DNA from: Daphnia carinata
Taxonomy: Eukaryota > Arthropoda > Branchiopoda > Diplostraca > Daphniidae
Direction: 5' to 3'
DNA: 64,000 bases
Assembly (NCBI RefSeq): GCF_022539665.2
Contig: NC_081337.1
Span: forward strand, 2,270,679 to 2,334,678
A program made the position numbers and the translations under genes. Positions 34,341 to 44,986 of the stretch are shown here, piece by piece (the first letter of the stretch is position 1; every line of letters starts with the position of its first letter). A model generated the notes under the pieces. It ran no database searches. It was not told where the DNA came from and was given only the letters and a program-made list of their open reading frames with translations.

Positions 34341-36060
34341 CGAGTAATCTACATCACGCAAGGTTTAAAATGTTACACCATTATTTTCTGTTACCTTCCC
34401 CGACGACCCATGAACAAATTCATAAAATTCCTAGAAATGTTTAAGGTCGTTTTTTAAAGTTTTTATTTTCCCCATCTTCTACAATATGGGATGTTTATAA
34501 GATATAGGACTTACTTGTAATTCATAACCCCTTTTCTAGCAGTGGAAGTAAACAATCATCAAGTGAGATTGAAAGCCCTATATCTAGTTTTTTCACCAAG
34601 TCTATAGGTCAAGGCCAGACCTGTAGGCCTAACTTTTCCCCCCAATTTGAAATAAAGTTTCGGCGGGTTCTATCACGTCATTTTCATTCTCATTTTATCA
34701 CCCCTCATCTCACTTTTGTGTCCACTCTCCCTGCACTCAGAATGCAGTACACCAAGGATCACTGCTAAAAATAGTCGTCCATGGACGATTGGGATAGCCT
34801 ACTTGCCAAGATGGGCAGGCTAGACCGGTTTTGATAGGCGAACCGGGTAAACCAACAACAGTCTAAAAAAATAGCGGCTTAAATGACGTCAACTTAAAAA
34901 AAAGGATTCAAAAAAGTTTAGAACTATGAATCTAAACGTGACCAGTTTCCTGGTTGATCAGCGTCATCTCGGGGCGGAAATTTAAAGCGCGTGATTAAAT
35001 TTCGGAGCAAAACACGAATAATCAGGGAAGAAATGGGTTCTAACCGGGGTTTGAAACCAAGTAATGGAACCAGATTCAAAATTGCGTTATCCACGTGGAA
35101 ACCGGGCAGGTAATGGACACAAAATCTCAAAAAGTGTTACTCGCTAGATCTAATTTTTTAGCCAAAAAATTCCTTTGATTAATTCTTCTTTATCGATTAA
35201 ACTGTCATTCGGCCAATCGATGATGGAGCATCCTCTTCGTGGTAGAACCCTCCTCTTAGTAAAGAAATGCAGGAATTGTTAAGGTGTTAAATTTTAATGA
35301 CACCTCCCAACTGTTCGAATAATCAGCACTTCCTTCCATTCCAGTCTTTACAGCATCTACTATCCCATCTTTCTTCTAGTACCCCATGAGTTCCTTGATT
35401 TCATCATACCAATGATTCAATGGATGGTTCCACACGCATGAAGATACATTAGTATCTTACCATTAACACCCATAGAATATATTACGCAAACGATAAAAAT
35501 TCTTTACACGTTTATTAGCGCATCGATTCGAATACGGAATTATGGCTGCATAGCAAACAGCATTACTCTTGTGATATACGCTTTACATTCACATGCCGTC
35601 GAATTTTGAATGATAAATGAATTGACGATAGGTGGCTCTGAGATCGGATGCTTGGTTATAGAACCATTTAGTTCTAGAACTCCACGCACAGGACAGTTTT
35701 ATAACTGGATCGGCACTATAAATGCGTTGATGCCCAGTGCGTTAGTAGGTGAGAAGTCAACATAAAGGTTTTGCATTTTCTGCTGCAATTTGGGTTTTTC
35801 TAGGCTGAGATTAGGAGATTTGCTTAGAAGAGGGGATAGATGCTTTGGTGCCGAGTGCGGTAGAGGGTGAGAAATCAAGATTAAGGTTTTGCACGTTTTG
35901 CTAACACCTGGGGCATTAGAAAAAGGTGTCTAGACTTAAATTACCCATCTCAACTTATAGGGGTTTTGCGCCAAAACAGCCCTACCTATTTTAAAAAGGT
36001 ACACAATTAATATATTTTACCCAAAGATGGCGTTTTGAAAACAAATCGGGGTTCTTTTTT
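34341..36060. other. Gene-poor intergenic stretch
   Basis: No gene recognised. Scattered short open frames have no family likeness. 35730-35900 contains a loose internal repetition: GTGCGTTAGTAGGTGAGAAG near 35736-35757 and GTGCGGTAGAGGGTGAGAAAT near 35855-35875, each followed by AAGGTTTTGCA. Confidence 0.45.
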
Positions 36061-36064
36061 TGTG

Positions 36065-37260
36065 CATGATGCTGTACTTTTATTTATGCCTGTTTGAAAT
36101 TTTTAACAACATAGTGTTTTTAATAGCGGGTGTCCACCTTTGGCCCTTATAACCGCTTGACATCTTTTCATAATAGAAAATATGTATTTCCGTAGAATTT
36201 TACGAGAAATGACATTCTAGGTTTGTTGAAAGTTTCTCCATATACAATCTTGTGACGTTCATTGAGTCTTACGTAATCGATAATCAACGTAATCCCACAT
36301 GGCCTCGATGGGGTTTAGGTCGGGGCTCTGAGGGGGCCAAATCATACGCACATCACCTAATATGAAATATTTGGCCAATAACAGTTATTAAAGAAAAAAG
36401 GTAGCACACTATGCAAACAAGATGCTTCCGTTCTTTCCAAATAATTACAACAAAGTCTAGACGAGTGCTTAGGATCGTTATCCTCATGAAACATGAATCC
36501 TTTTCCGATTAGGCGTTTATCTTCCGGGAGAGCAGTATGTAGCAACATGGAATGATACATCTTTTTGCCCACGATACCCACGATTCGTTTCATTTTCGTA
36601 ACACCTTGAGTGCATATACCCGCCTATACCATTATGCTACCATCACCGCGTTTCACGGTAGGTGCTAAAGCACACTTTTTTGAATCCTTCACCGGGTCGT
36701 CTACGAACGAACAAACGTTTCTTGCTCCCGAAAAGTTCAAACTTCGGTTCGTCCGTGAATAGCACTTTTTTCAGTTTTTCCTTGACCATTTCACATGTTC
36801 TTTGGCAAAGACAAGTCTTTTTTAATATTTGTGATACTTAGTAACGGTTGATGGGCAGAAATTCTTCCGAAAAGATTCCAGGAATGGAATGCTTTAGTAA
36901 TAACCGAATTACTCACTGGCAATTTTCTTACCATGTTAAACTCCTCCGGATGATGCTTAAGTGTTTTCGCCGATCACGAAGAGCACGTAATTTAACATAG
37001 TGCTTATCTGACTGATTTAGCGCCGTTAAGGAGGAAATTTGCCTGAAGGAAAACTTAAACTTATGTTAAGATTTAATTTTAGTTCTTCCTTCAACAGAAA
37101 GATCTTTCCTTTTTTGGCGAGTGGTGAGTGTTGACGACTAGAAGCAATACTGTATACTAGGAAAAAATTTAAAATTTTCTCTTTGTTTGACAAAACGTAG
37201 AAAAGTACTTACGCGATCCAGAAATGTTTTCAGATTTTACCACAATTTTCAACCCTAACC
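36065..37260 (-). mobile_element. Degenerate Tc1/mariner-type transposon
   Basis: Minus-strand remains of a Tc1-family transposase. A frame at 36593-36357 contains HEDNDPKHSSR, the catalytic-domain signature normally seen as QQDNDPKHTS. Just downstream, 36350-36302 reads IWPPQSPDLNPIEA, the next conserved motif, but in a shifted frame. The 36640-36800 region continues the domain upstream with breaks. The coding sequence is interrupted by frameshifts and stops. Element ends were not delimited. Confidence 0.65.
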
Positions 37261-37379
37261 CATTGAATAGTTGGGAAAAAAGCGAAAATTGCCTAAAAAT
37301 TTAAATTAGCCGTTTTGAAGTTGAAAATAGAGTGATTCTGCATATGGCATGATATGCAAATTCACATGTTAGATTATAA

Positions 37380-37720
37380 ATTAAACATTGCTCTTTTTTT
37401 ATGTCGTAATGCGCCATCGTAGTTCTATTTTTCATTTCGTTCAAGAGAGCCAAAATAGCCCTATTGGCCCTACTACTACTACTACTACTACTGGCCCTCT
37501 TGACTGTCCGGAAACTTTTTCCTCCAATAAAAAAAACTTTGCCGTGAAACAAAAATTCAGCAAAAAAGCATATAGAAAGCTTAGCTTAAGGAAAAATGTC
37601 ATTAGCAGAATCATATATTTCAGATGATTAGTGTATTTTTTAGCAATTTAAAGAAAAACAGATTCTCTGAAAACCTCTTTCGGCTGTCCGTAAACTCTGT
37701 GTAGGTACTGTTTGGAATGT
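37380..37720. repeat. Dispersed repeat, copy A
   Basis: Shares an ordered series of words with 54215-54520: AATGCGCC, AGAGCCAAA, a CTACTAC tract, CTCTTGACTGTCCGGAAACTT, AAGCTTAGCTTA, TCAGATGATTA, and GGCTGTCCGTAAACTCTGTGTAGGTACTGT-like text. It contains a short (CTA)n tract at about 37470-37492. It is likely a non-autonomous mobile element of unknown family. Confidence 0.6.
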
Positions 37721-37929
37721 AACGCATTCCCAACAGCAGACGACGCGGTTTGGACGCTGCACGAGGCTGCCCAGCCGTTTTAATGCATTTGAATTGGGTG
37801 GTCCTCGATAGAGGGCCACCACATTACATTCCTCCCCTCCCTTTTGTAATTAAGCCCCGCCCTAGGCCTATCGCGGAGCTGTCGACCTTCGAAGAACCGA
37901 AGGTCTTCGTTCTGCTTTCAAGATTTCAA

Positions 37930-39199
37930 CCTGCTACGCTGAACGGCAAGTAGCTCTTCCTGGCGAGTAACTCGCTTTTCTTCTTTCTCCTGCAAGAGCT
38001 TGATTATATTTTCATTTGTTGTTTTCTTACATTTTAATGTGGACGATGAACCATATCCCAAAGAACATTTACTGCTTCTGCCATTGGAGTCAGCTTCCGT
38101 GTTAGCAGAGCTGCTAGAGCTACAGGCGCTCCCGGCAATTGCCAGTGTTTAAATTTGGCTTGTGATAGACCACCGACCTTGTCCACGCGAAACAACTGGA
38201 ACCATGCCGTCGTTCTTTGTCCCAAGCTTTTCGAATTCTTCGTCAAACTAAGGACGGTGCAGCACTTCACCAGGTTCTCCATTCTTCCTGTTTACAGTGT
38301 TGTGACGCTTCCTCACAGTTTTTAATCTAATAATAAAAAATGGGGTTAAAAATATTAAATAACATGCGCTAGTGGTATTCTTACCGGTTTTCGACATTTT
38401 CACGAGTGAAATGAAATGCTAAATAATTCTCATTGAACTGCTTAGCGAGCTGGACCCACAACATCTTCTTGGTTTTGAACATCTTTGTTGGTCCAACCTG
38501 TTGGAAGAGCGCTACATAGATTCTGAGCATTTCTTTACTCTGCGCTTCGTCTATCTACTCGAACCTGCTGCTGTCCGTTTTCGACTTCTTTGTGTGCTCG
38601 TTGCAATTTTATTGAAAGGCTTTCCCTTGTTGTAACTAGACATTGCTATAATGGAAGTATCGTTAATTTTATCAAACAAAGTTCCCACTAAAGAACAATT
38701 AATTATAAGGTAAAGATAATATACGAGAAACAGATTAAATATAATGTTTAAATAATAACAAATTATAACTACCTGTCTGTTCACCTGAATCATCCTCCAT
38801 CTGGTAAACAGAAAAAGTAGGACACATCGGTTTGTTTAAACTTTCCATCTCTGGTTCGATAGATTTATGAGGAATGGCTACATAGCCAAAACGAACGGCC
38901 TCAGCACCACTTACCTGATTGTCCTCATTAAACAAATCAGGATCTGTAGAGACCGTTATTAGATTACAGTTTATAATCAAGTTCTTGAAAAGGGTATTGG
39001 TAAATAGAAAGATTGAAAAAAAATAATGAAACAGCATTTTAAATTTGTTATTTTATAGCTACATTTTAAAAAATACTTTCGGAACCTTTTCCAAAAAACC
39101 GACTGTCATTTCCTCTTCGTTAACGGACAATGCTCTATTTTCATCACGATATAATTTAACAGAATCGCCCAAAGTTACTTGTTCACTAGTATCACTCAT
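37930..39199 (-). pseudogene. Broken Myb/SANT-like DNA-binding domain gene
   Basis: Minus-strand pieces read as one protein through splice-like sites and breaks. 39199 opens MSDTSEQVTLGDSVKLYRDE. About 38957-38775 gives DPDLFNEDNQVSGAEAVRF...DDSGEQT with an ACAG|GTAGTT donor. About 38687-38551 gives GTLFDKINDTSI...SQRSRKRTAAG-like text. About 38535-38395 gives KEMLRIYVALFQQVGPTK and KKMLWVQLAKQFNENY, a SANT/Myb-like helical domain, but in a frame reached only past a stop. About 38250-37945 gives FDEEFEKLGTKNDG and a basic, coiled C-terminal piece (IIKLLQEKEEKRVTRQEE). At least two breaks interrupt it. Such proteins are often derived from Harbinger-type transposons, which is inference here. 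Confidence 0.4.
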
Positions 39200-40946
39200 T
39201 TTGAAATGGTAAACAAATGTCAAGCATTGCAAAAACCATGTGACTGTTTGAAAAAGTTTATCTGCTAGCAAATACTCCGTTCAGGCTTTGAAAAACTGGT
39301 AAAAGTCAGTGTTTTGAGCACCCAAAGGTTTATGTTTCGTTCGGTACGGCAGTGTGCAACATTCCCCTCTTTCCCCTGATGCTAGACCTTGTTAAAGTTA
39401 ACAAGCATATTGTTAAAGCCTGAAAATGTTACGGTGCGTCATCGTACTTTAAAAAGAGTAAAATAAAACAAAGGTAAACTGCAGTCAGTTTATTTTTGGC
39501 CTGCACATTCATTCCCACTGTAGTGTACCACCAGAAATTTAAATCTCCCGTCAACAGATTTGAGAAAATGCCCTACGGCGGAATTTGGTGCGAGCAGCCC
39601 CTCTTCCCGTTTTGTGAGATTTCCCTTTTTGCAGGCGTCCCGTTTTGTGGAGCCTTACTGTACTTACTAGAGCACCCATTGGAAATCGACATTACTTAAC
39701 CAACAAGGCCTAACCAGGTCAAGGCCCTCTGTTGGACGGTCACGGTGTTGCGTGTGACCTCTGATGGTCGAAATCATTGGCGGACATTACATATGACTAA
39801 GGGAGGACTGGGAGTTGGGCATGGGTGCGCATTTGCTTGTTTTGGAGCAGAACGGGTAAGAAGGATCGTCTCAAGCTTACAAAATCTGCTGTTAATTTTT
39901 TTCTCCAATCAGTCTATTCTTTTTTTTAGCTTTTATGGCATCCGTAGCGACATGGCGTTCTTTTATTTGGAGATTGTGGCTTGTAGTTCTCTGTCTGTCT
40001 GTCTCTGTCTGTCAGTTACTGAATCTCGTCGCTTAATTGAAGTCTCTTCTTTAAGGGTTTCGACTTCAGGCTGGTTATGTCGTTGGTTGGGGACATCCTA
40101 GATCTCTCAGGTTATTCTGGTTGACAGAGTCCTCGCAAAAGTTAATGCAATGGAACCTGGAGGCTCTTTAATTCTGGTTAGAGTTCTAGTGAAGCGGTCG
40201 ACTTTACTTTTCATAAACAAGAAGTTGAGAGAAGAAGAGAATGAAAGAATTTTTTTAGTTTTATCTTTTCGGTCCACGATACCTATGGATCGCAAAAACT
40301 ATGAATTTGTTTTTTTTAAAGATTTTGTTGTTTATGGAAATCCTGCTTTGAGGCTTACGGAAAACGAAAGCTCTTACTAAGGCCTTTTTATTGCAGTTAA
40401 AATTATTCACCATTGGTGACCGATTAGAGAGCCCTCTGGTTTCCCAGCGAATTTTACCCTTATCGATCAAATCGGCGATAATAATTGCTTCCATCATCAT
40501 CAATTTCATCACCACCATGTTTGTTTGAAATTCACCCCGTCTCGGGAGATCCCACCTTGAATACTCTACGTTGAGTGGCCTGACCTCCGCTTTGTGCAAC
40601 CGTAAACCAACCCCCAAACTGGTTTGGGCCACCCCACTGAGCTCGAGGAAGAGGAACACCGGATGCACGGGTCACGGAGCACAAAAACAAATAGGGATCC
40701 AACCTTTGGCCGACCTGTTGAGAATAAAGATCAGAAGCACTAATTCATAGATGCAACCATTACCTTATCAGCTCCCAGAGTTCGTGAATAAATTCATTAT
40801 ATCTAATGTAACTATATATTACATATCCTAAAGAACTTTACCACTTGCAATAACAATGAATATGTAGAAGTGTGCGACAGAAGCTCTTGACAATTGACTC
40901 AAGCAGACGACATAAAAGACACCGAGGCTAAACAGCACCCAGTTGC
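39200..40946. other. Intergenic stretch within the repeat-rich block
   Basis: No gene recognised. A (CTGT)n-like microsatellite lies at about 39988-40013. Open frames at 39745-40101 (+) and 40261-40668 (-) have no family features. The part nearest 40946 should be 3' flank of the Copia fragment. I could not find a clear LTR. Confidence 0.4.
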
Positions 40947-41969
40947 TCATGCGCCTTCCTTAATCCAGTGCCATTTTAGTTGAATATGTTTAGTTCTCTG
41001 ATGAAATTCAGCATCGTAAACCAGCCGGACAGCCGCTTGGTTGTCACAATATACGGGCACCTTCTTTTGTTCCTCACCAGTGAAGTCTTGCAGTAGGAAA
41101 CTCAGCCAGAGGGCAGTTTTTGCGACTTCACAAATAGATAAATATTCTGCTTCAGTTGTCGAGAGGGCAGTACAAGGTTGCTTCTTGCTGGCCCAGACTA
41201 CTGGTCCACCATGGAAAAAGAAAATGCTACCAGACGTAGATTTACGGTCGTTGGTATCTCCAGCAAAATCAGACTCCGAGTATCCAACAAGTCCGGTTGT
41301 GTCTCCGCCGACCCAAATGCCATAGTCTTTCGTTCCGTTGAGATATCCGGCTATGTTGACTACTGCTTGCCAGTGCTCAGCTTTAGGGTTTTGACAATAC
41401 CTTGCAACTTGGCCAACAGCATATGCAAGATCTGGGCGCGTTTGCAGAGCCAGATAGAGAAGAGTGCCAACTGGTTCCCGGTAGTGCTCAATTTTCTCTC
41501 CCTCGCTCTTCGACTTCAAGTGGGAGCTGAGACGCACGTTTGGGTCTGCGGGAACGGCTTTTGGCTTTACATTCTGCCATCCAAATCTTGCTACCAGTTT
41601 CTCAACTACATGCGGTTGTGACATAAAGATTCTTTTCATCTGGCGATCACGCTTGATGTTGATGCCGATAAATCGCGTTGGGGGTAGCGAATGGGTCTGA
41701 AATTCCTCCCAAAGGTGTGATCTAATATCGCTTAGAGCCTGCATTTTGTTACTTCCAAAAATAGCATCGTCCACATGAATAACACCAAAAGTAGTCTCAT
41801 CTCTTGTCCTTCGAACGTAAACACACCTATCCGCGGTGCTGTTTTTCAATCCGAACTTAAGCAGAACATCGTCGAATTTCTTGAACCACAGTCGAGTAGC
41901 TTGCTTAAGGCCATACAATGATTTATTTAGCTTGCAAACAAAATTTTCTTGATGATAAGGGTTTGTCAT
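40947..41969 (-). mobile_element. Truncated Copia-type retrotransposon pol (RT end and RNase H)
   Basis: A 340-codon uninterrupted minus-strand frame. It holds the second half of a Copia reverse transcriptase (LNKSLYGLKQATRLW, the catalytic VIHVDDAIFGS), the linker (VGTLLYLALQTRPDLAYAVGQ), and RNase H (SESDFAGDTNDRKSTSG, ALSTTEAEYLSICE, VYCDNQAAV, QRTKHI). The first half of pol is missing: Copia sequence stops at about 41970-41995, where plus-strand Penelope-like sequence begins. The open frame suggests fairly recent origin despite the truncation. Confidence 0.85.
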
Positions 41970-41989
41970 ATTTATTTAATATCAACACG

Positions 41990-42138
41990 ACCCACCAAGC
42001 CATGCACGGATGGTCAGAGGGGCTGGACTTTGCTATAAAAAGAAACTTAGGAATAATTTTGAAGGACCAGAGTTTAAGCATCGGATCGGAGTTCACATAC
42101 CACCACCAAGTGGAAACAAAGTTTGCAAACCAACCCGG
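41990..42138 (+). mobile_element. Penelope-like element, left fragment
   Basis: Plus-strand frame reading HGWSEGLDFAIKRN...YHHQVETKFANQPG, cut at 42138 by the hAT element. The frame appears to resume after it at 44990 as NATYRDPGISFIYRG. I infer that both sides are parts of the N-terminal protein of one element. Nothing in this fragment alone names the family. Confidence 0.45.
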
Positions 42139-44986
42139 CAGTGATCGGCAAATCACTTGAAAAATGATTTTTAAATCAAATCAAATCATTTTTCAAAAAT
42201 CAATAAAAATCAAATAAAAAATCAATCATTTTTCTAGAATTTTTGTTTAAATCAAATCAAAATCAAATCAAAATCAAATCTTTTATTCATATAGAAGAAT
42301 TAGCGAATAAATAAGCAGAAACACTTTTAATTTGTAAATATCCTAGAGTTTTTTGGCTATTTTCAGCAAAATCATGTACTCTAATAATTTGTCTCTCAGC
42401 CGGCTTCTTCTTGCGGTTAACACCAATGAAGCAATGCTGAAGAGACGTTCTACAGGGGCACTGGAAGGTACAGCAGTATTGTACTTAATAAAAACTGATT
42501 TAATTAATGGATGCCTGTCTAACATTGACAAACTAGTGTCTTTGTCAGACAAATATAAGTCAATCTCATCTTTAGTTGGGGAGGTCTCATCATCAGTAAA
42601 GCTGTAGGGATCGTTATTTGTGGACGAAGAAGCAGAAGGGACAACACGTTTAGAAAAACTATTAAGTCTAGAATTTAATCTACAGCGGGCGTGTTCCCTA
42701 TCATCTTTAGATGACATCCAGGTAAACTTGAATTTAGGATGGGAGACGGATGCCAATATGTAGTCATCCTTGGTGAAAAGAGCACCAAATCTAAAGTAGG
42801 TAATACATTACATAGTCAGTAGGCTACTAATTTAGCAATACTAGTTACCTTTGCTCAAGTTTTTCGAGTAATTTGTCGCGGATTAAATTGCCCTTTTCGA
42901 GCACTAAACCTTCAAGCTTTACTCGTATTTTGGTTAACGTCGGCAAAACATGGCCCAAGAAACAGTTGTCCTCGCCCTGAAGAAGATCCAGATAAATTGA
43001 AATAGGCTGCATTATTGCAACATATTCAAATAGGTATTCAAGATCTTCTTCGTTTATAGATGTGATGGCAAGCTGTTCGCATAAGGAAATCAGGAGCTTA
43101 TGGTCAAGGTTTAATACCACGGCCAAAGAATCGAACAAAGAATTCCACCTCGTTGGGCAAGGAGTTGGGAGATAACGACCTATATGGTGGCAAACCGAAC
43201 GATTTCAAGAGATGACAATTATACTGTTATATGATTGTGACACAATAATTGTACCTAGTATTTGTTTTGCCAGATCACTAGCTTTGGTACTTCTGCCACA
43301 CTTGTTCCATAGATCTGTAACTCTTTTCAAAGCTCGATTGAAAAAAACCTTAAAAGACGAGTTAGATTTTAAGATTGCTTCCATATCAGTTGTTGCCAAT
43401 AAGTTTAAATATGTGCTGCGCAACGAATATGAGCCGGTAGCCAAATGTTTCTGTCTTCATCGTCGTCACAAACAGTAGAACTAAGAAGCTCGTAAGAATC
43501 AATTTCTTCAATATTGTCATTCACTGACACACCATCGACTTCCTCTCCAGCTAATTGGGATAGAATTTCTTCTGGAATTTCTTCCATATCTTTGTCGGTT
43601 TCTATAGTTTCAACGCAAACATTAGAACTGATTTCTTGGCTATTGTTTTCATCAGCAGAAGCCATGGAGGGAGAGGCAAAATAAACCCGCATAGCTTTGA
43701 CGGAATTAGACCCATTGTCTGTAACAATATGTTGGACTTTTCCTGTAAGTTCGTAGTCGAGAATGATGGAATGGATGAAATTTGCGATTTTGTCATACGT
43801 ATGACTTCCTATAAGTAAAAGTAAGTTATGGAAAAAATCATGACATAATGTATATAATGTATAAAGTAATACCTATGAATCTCTTTAAACCGATTGCTGC
43901 TGAGTGGCGCTTTAATGTAATTCCATCTAGCCAATGGGCAGTCACACCCAGAAAACTTCTGCGCCTCGAACTCCAAATATCGGTAGTTAAAGAAACAACA
44001 GCTACTTTGCTAAATGTAGCCTTTAAATTGCCATGAAATTTGGCGAAATCTTTAGCTATCAAAGAGCAAAGAGTTTTGGACGAGAACAAAATAGTTTTTG
44101 AATTTAAGGCCTGCAACATCTTTTTGAAAAAATAGGAATCCACTGTTGATAAGGGTAAAGCGTCGGCTATGATGTAATCTAGAATCCTTTGATTGATTTT
44201 TTCTTGCTCAGTTATAAGAAGTGGAGCTCGGACAAAAAACTCACTCGCCCTAGCTTTAGCTGCAATTTTCTGGCTATCAGTAAGTTTAGTCTTGGTAGGG
44301 GTTTCTACCCGTTTTCTTTTCTCAGATTTCTTTGCTAATTTATCCTTTTCATTTTGAAGCTTGAACGTGGAATATTCAGACGAGTGGATCTAAATAGCAC
44401 AGTTTAAAGAATCAATACCTTTCGCATAAAATTTTTTGTACCTGATCGTAGTGTCTCGAAAAATTAGTATTTGCACCTCGACGCCCAGAAATCAATTTCT
44501 TACATAATCCACACTTCCCACGAATGTTTTGGTTGTAAGGTGGAGTTGAATCAGTCAAATCTTTTGGAAAAACAAACAGGGCAAAAATACCCACCTTGAA
44601 CCACAAGAAAGACTTTTCAATCGAACTCTGCTCTAAGTCAACAACATTATTGTCCTCAAAATCAATTTCCTCTAACGACTCGTTTGAAGCCATGTTTTTA
44701 TTACCCTCACAAACACTTTAGCACTAGATACTTTACTATAAACACTATGTTTTGTTATAATTCTGTCAAAAGGGAATAAGAACAATGGCTAATGGGCCTG
44801 TACTTAAAGTAAACCTAAAAATTATTTGATTTTGATTTGGAATCGATTTGTGTGAACGATAAAATCATCATCAAAATCCCCATTATAAAAATGATTTTTA
44901 AATCAAAATCAAAATCATAAAAATTCGATTTAAATCATGATTTAAATCATTTTTGATTTAAATCGTTGATGATTTGGCGACCACTG
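42139..44986 (-). mobile_element. Multi-exon hAT transposon, possibly autonomous
   Basis: The 2848-bp element starts CAGTGATCGGCAAATCA and ends with the reverse complement of CAGTGGTCGCCAAATCA (15 of 17 match). Both subterminal regions are rich in AAATC words. On the minus strand, exon-like frames joined by GT-AG sites encode a transposase. From 44693 comes a BED-type finger (CGLCKKLISGRRGANTNFSRH; donor CAG|GTACAA near 44442). From about 44391 to 43870 comes a long exon with VVSLTTDIWSSRRRSFLG and TAHWLDG. From about 43815 comes VTDNGSNSVKAM, an acidic insert and HIRCAAH. Further exons lie near 43444-43205 and 43138-42845. Last, 42756-42343 has the C-terminal dimerisation motif SSAPVERLFSIASLVLTARRSRL. 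I saw no clear internal stop in the main exons, but joints in 43405-42760 are not all settled. Confidence 0.8.
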
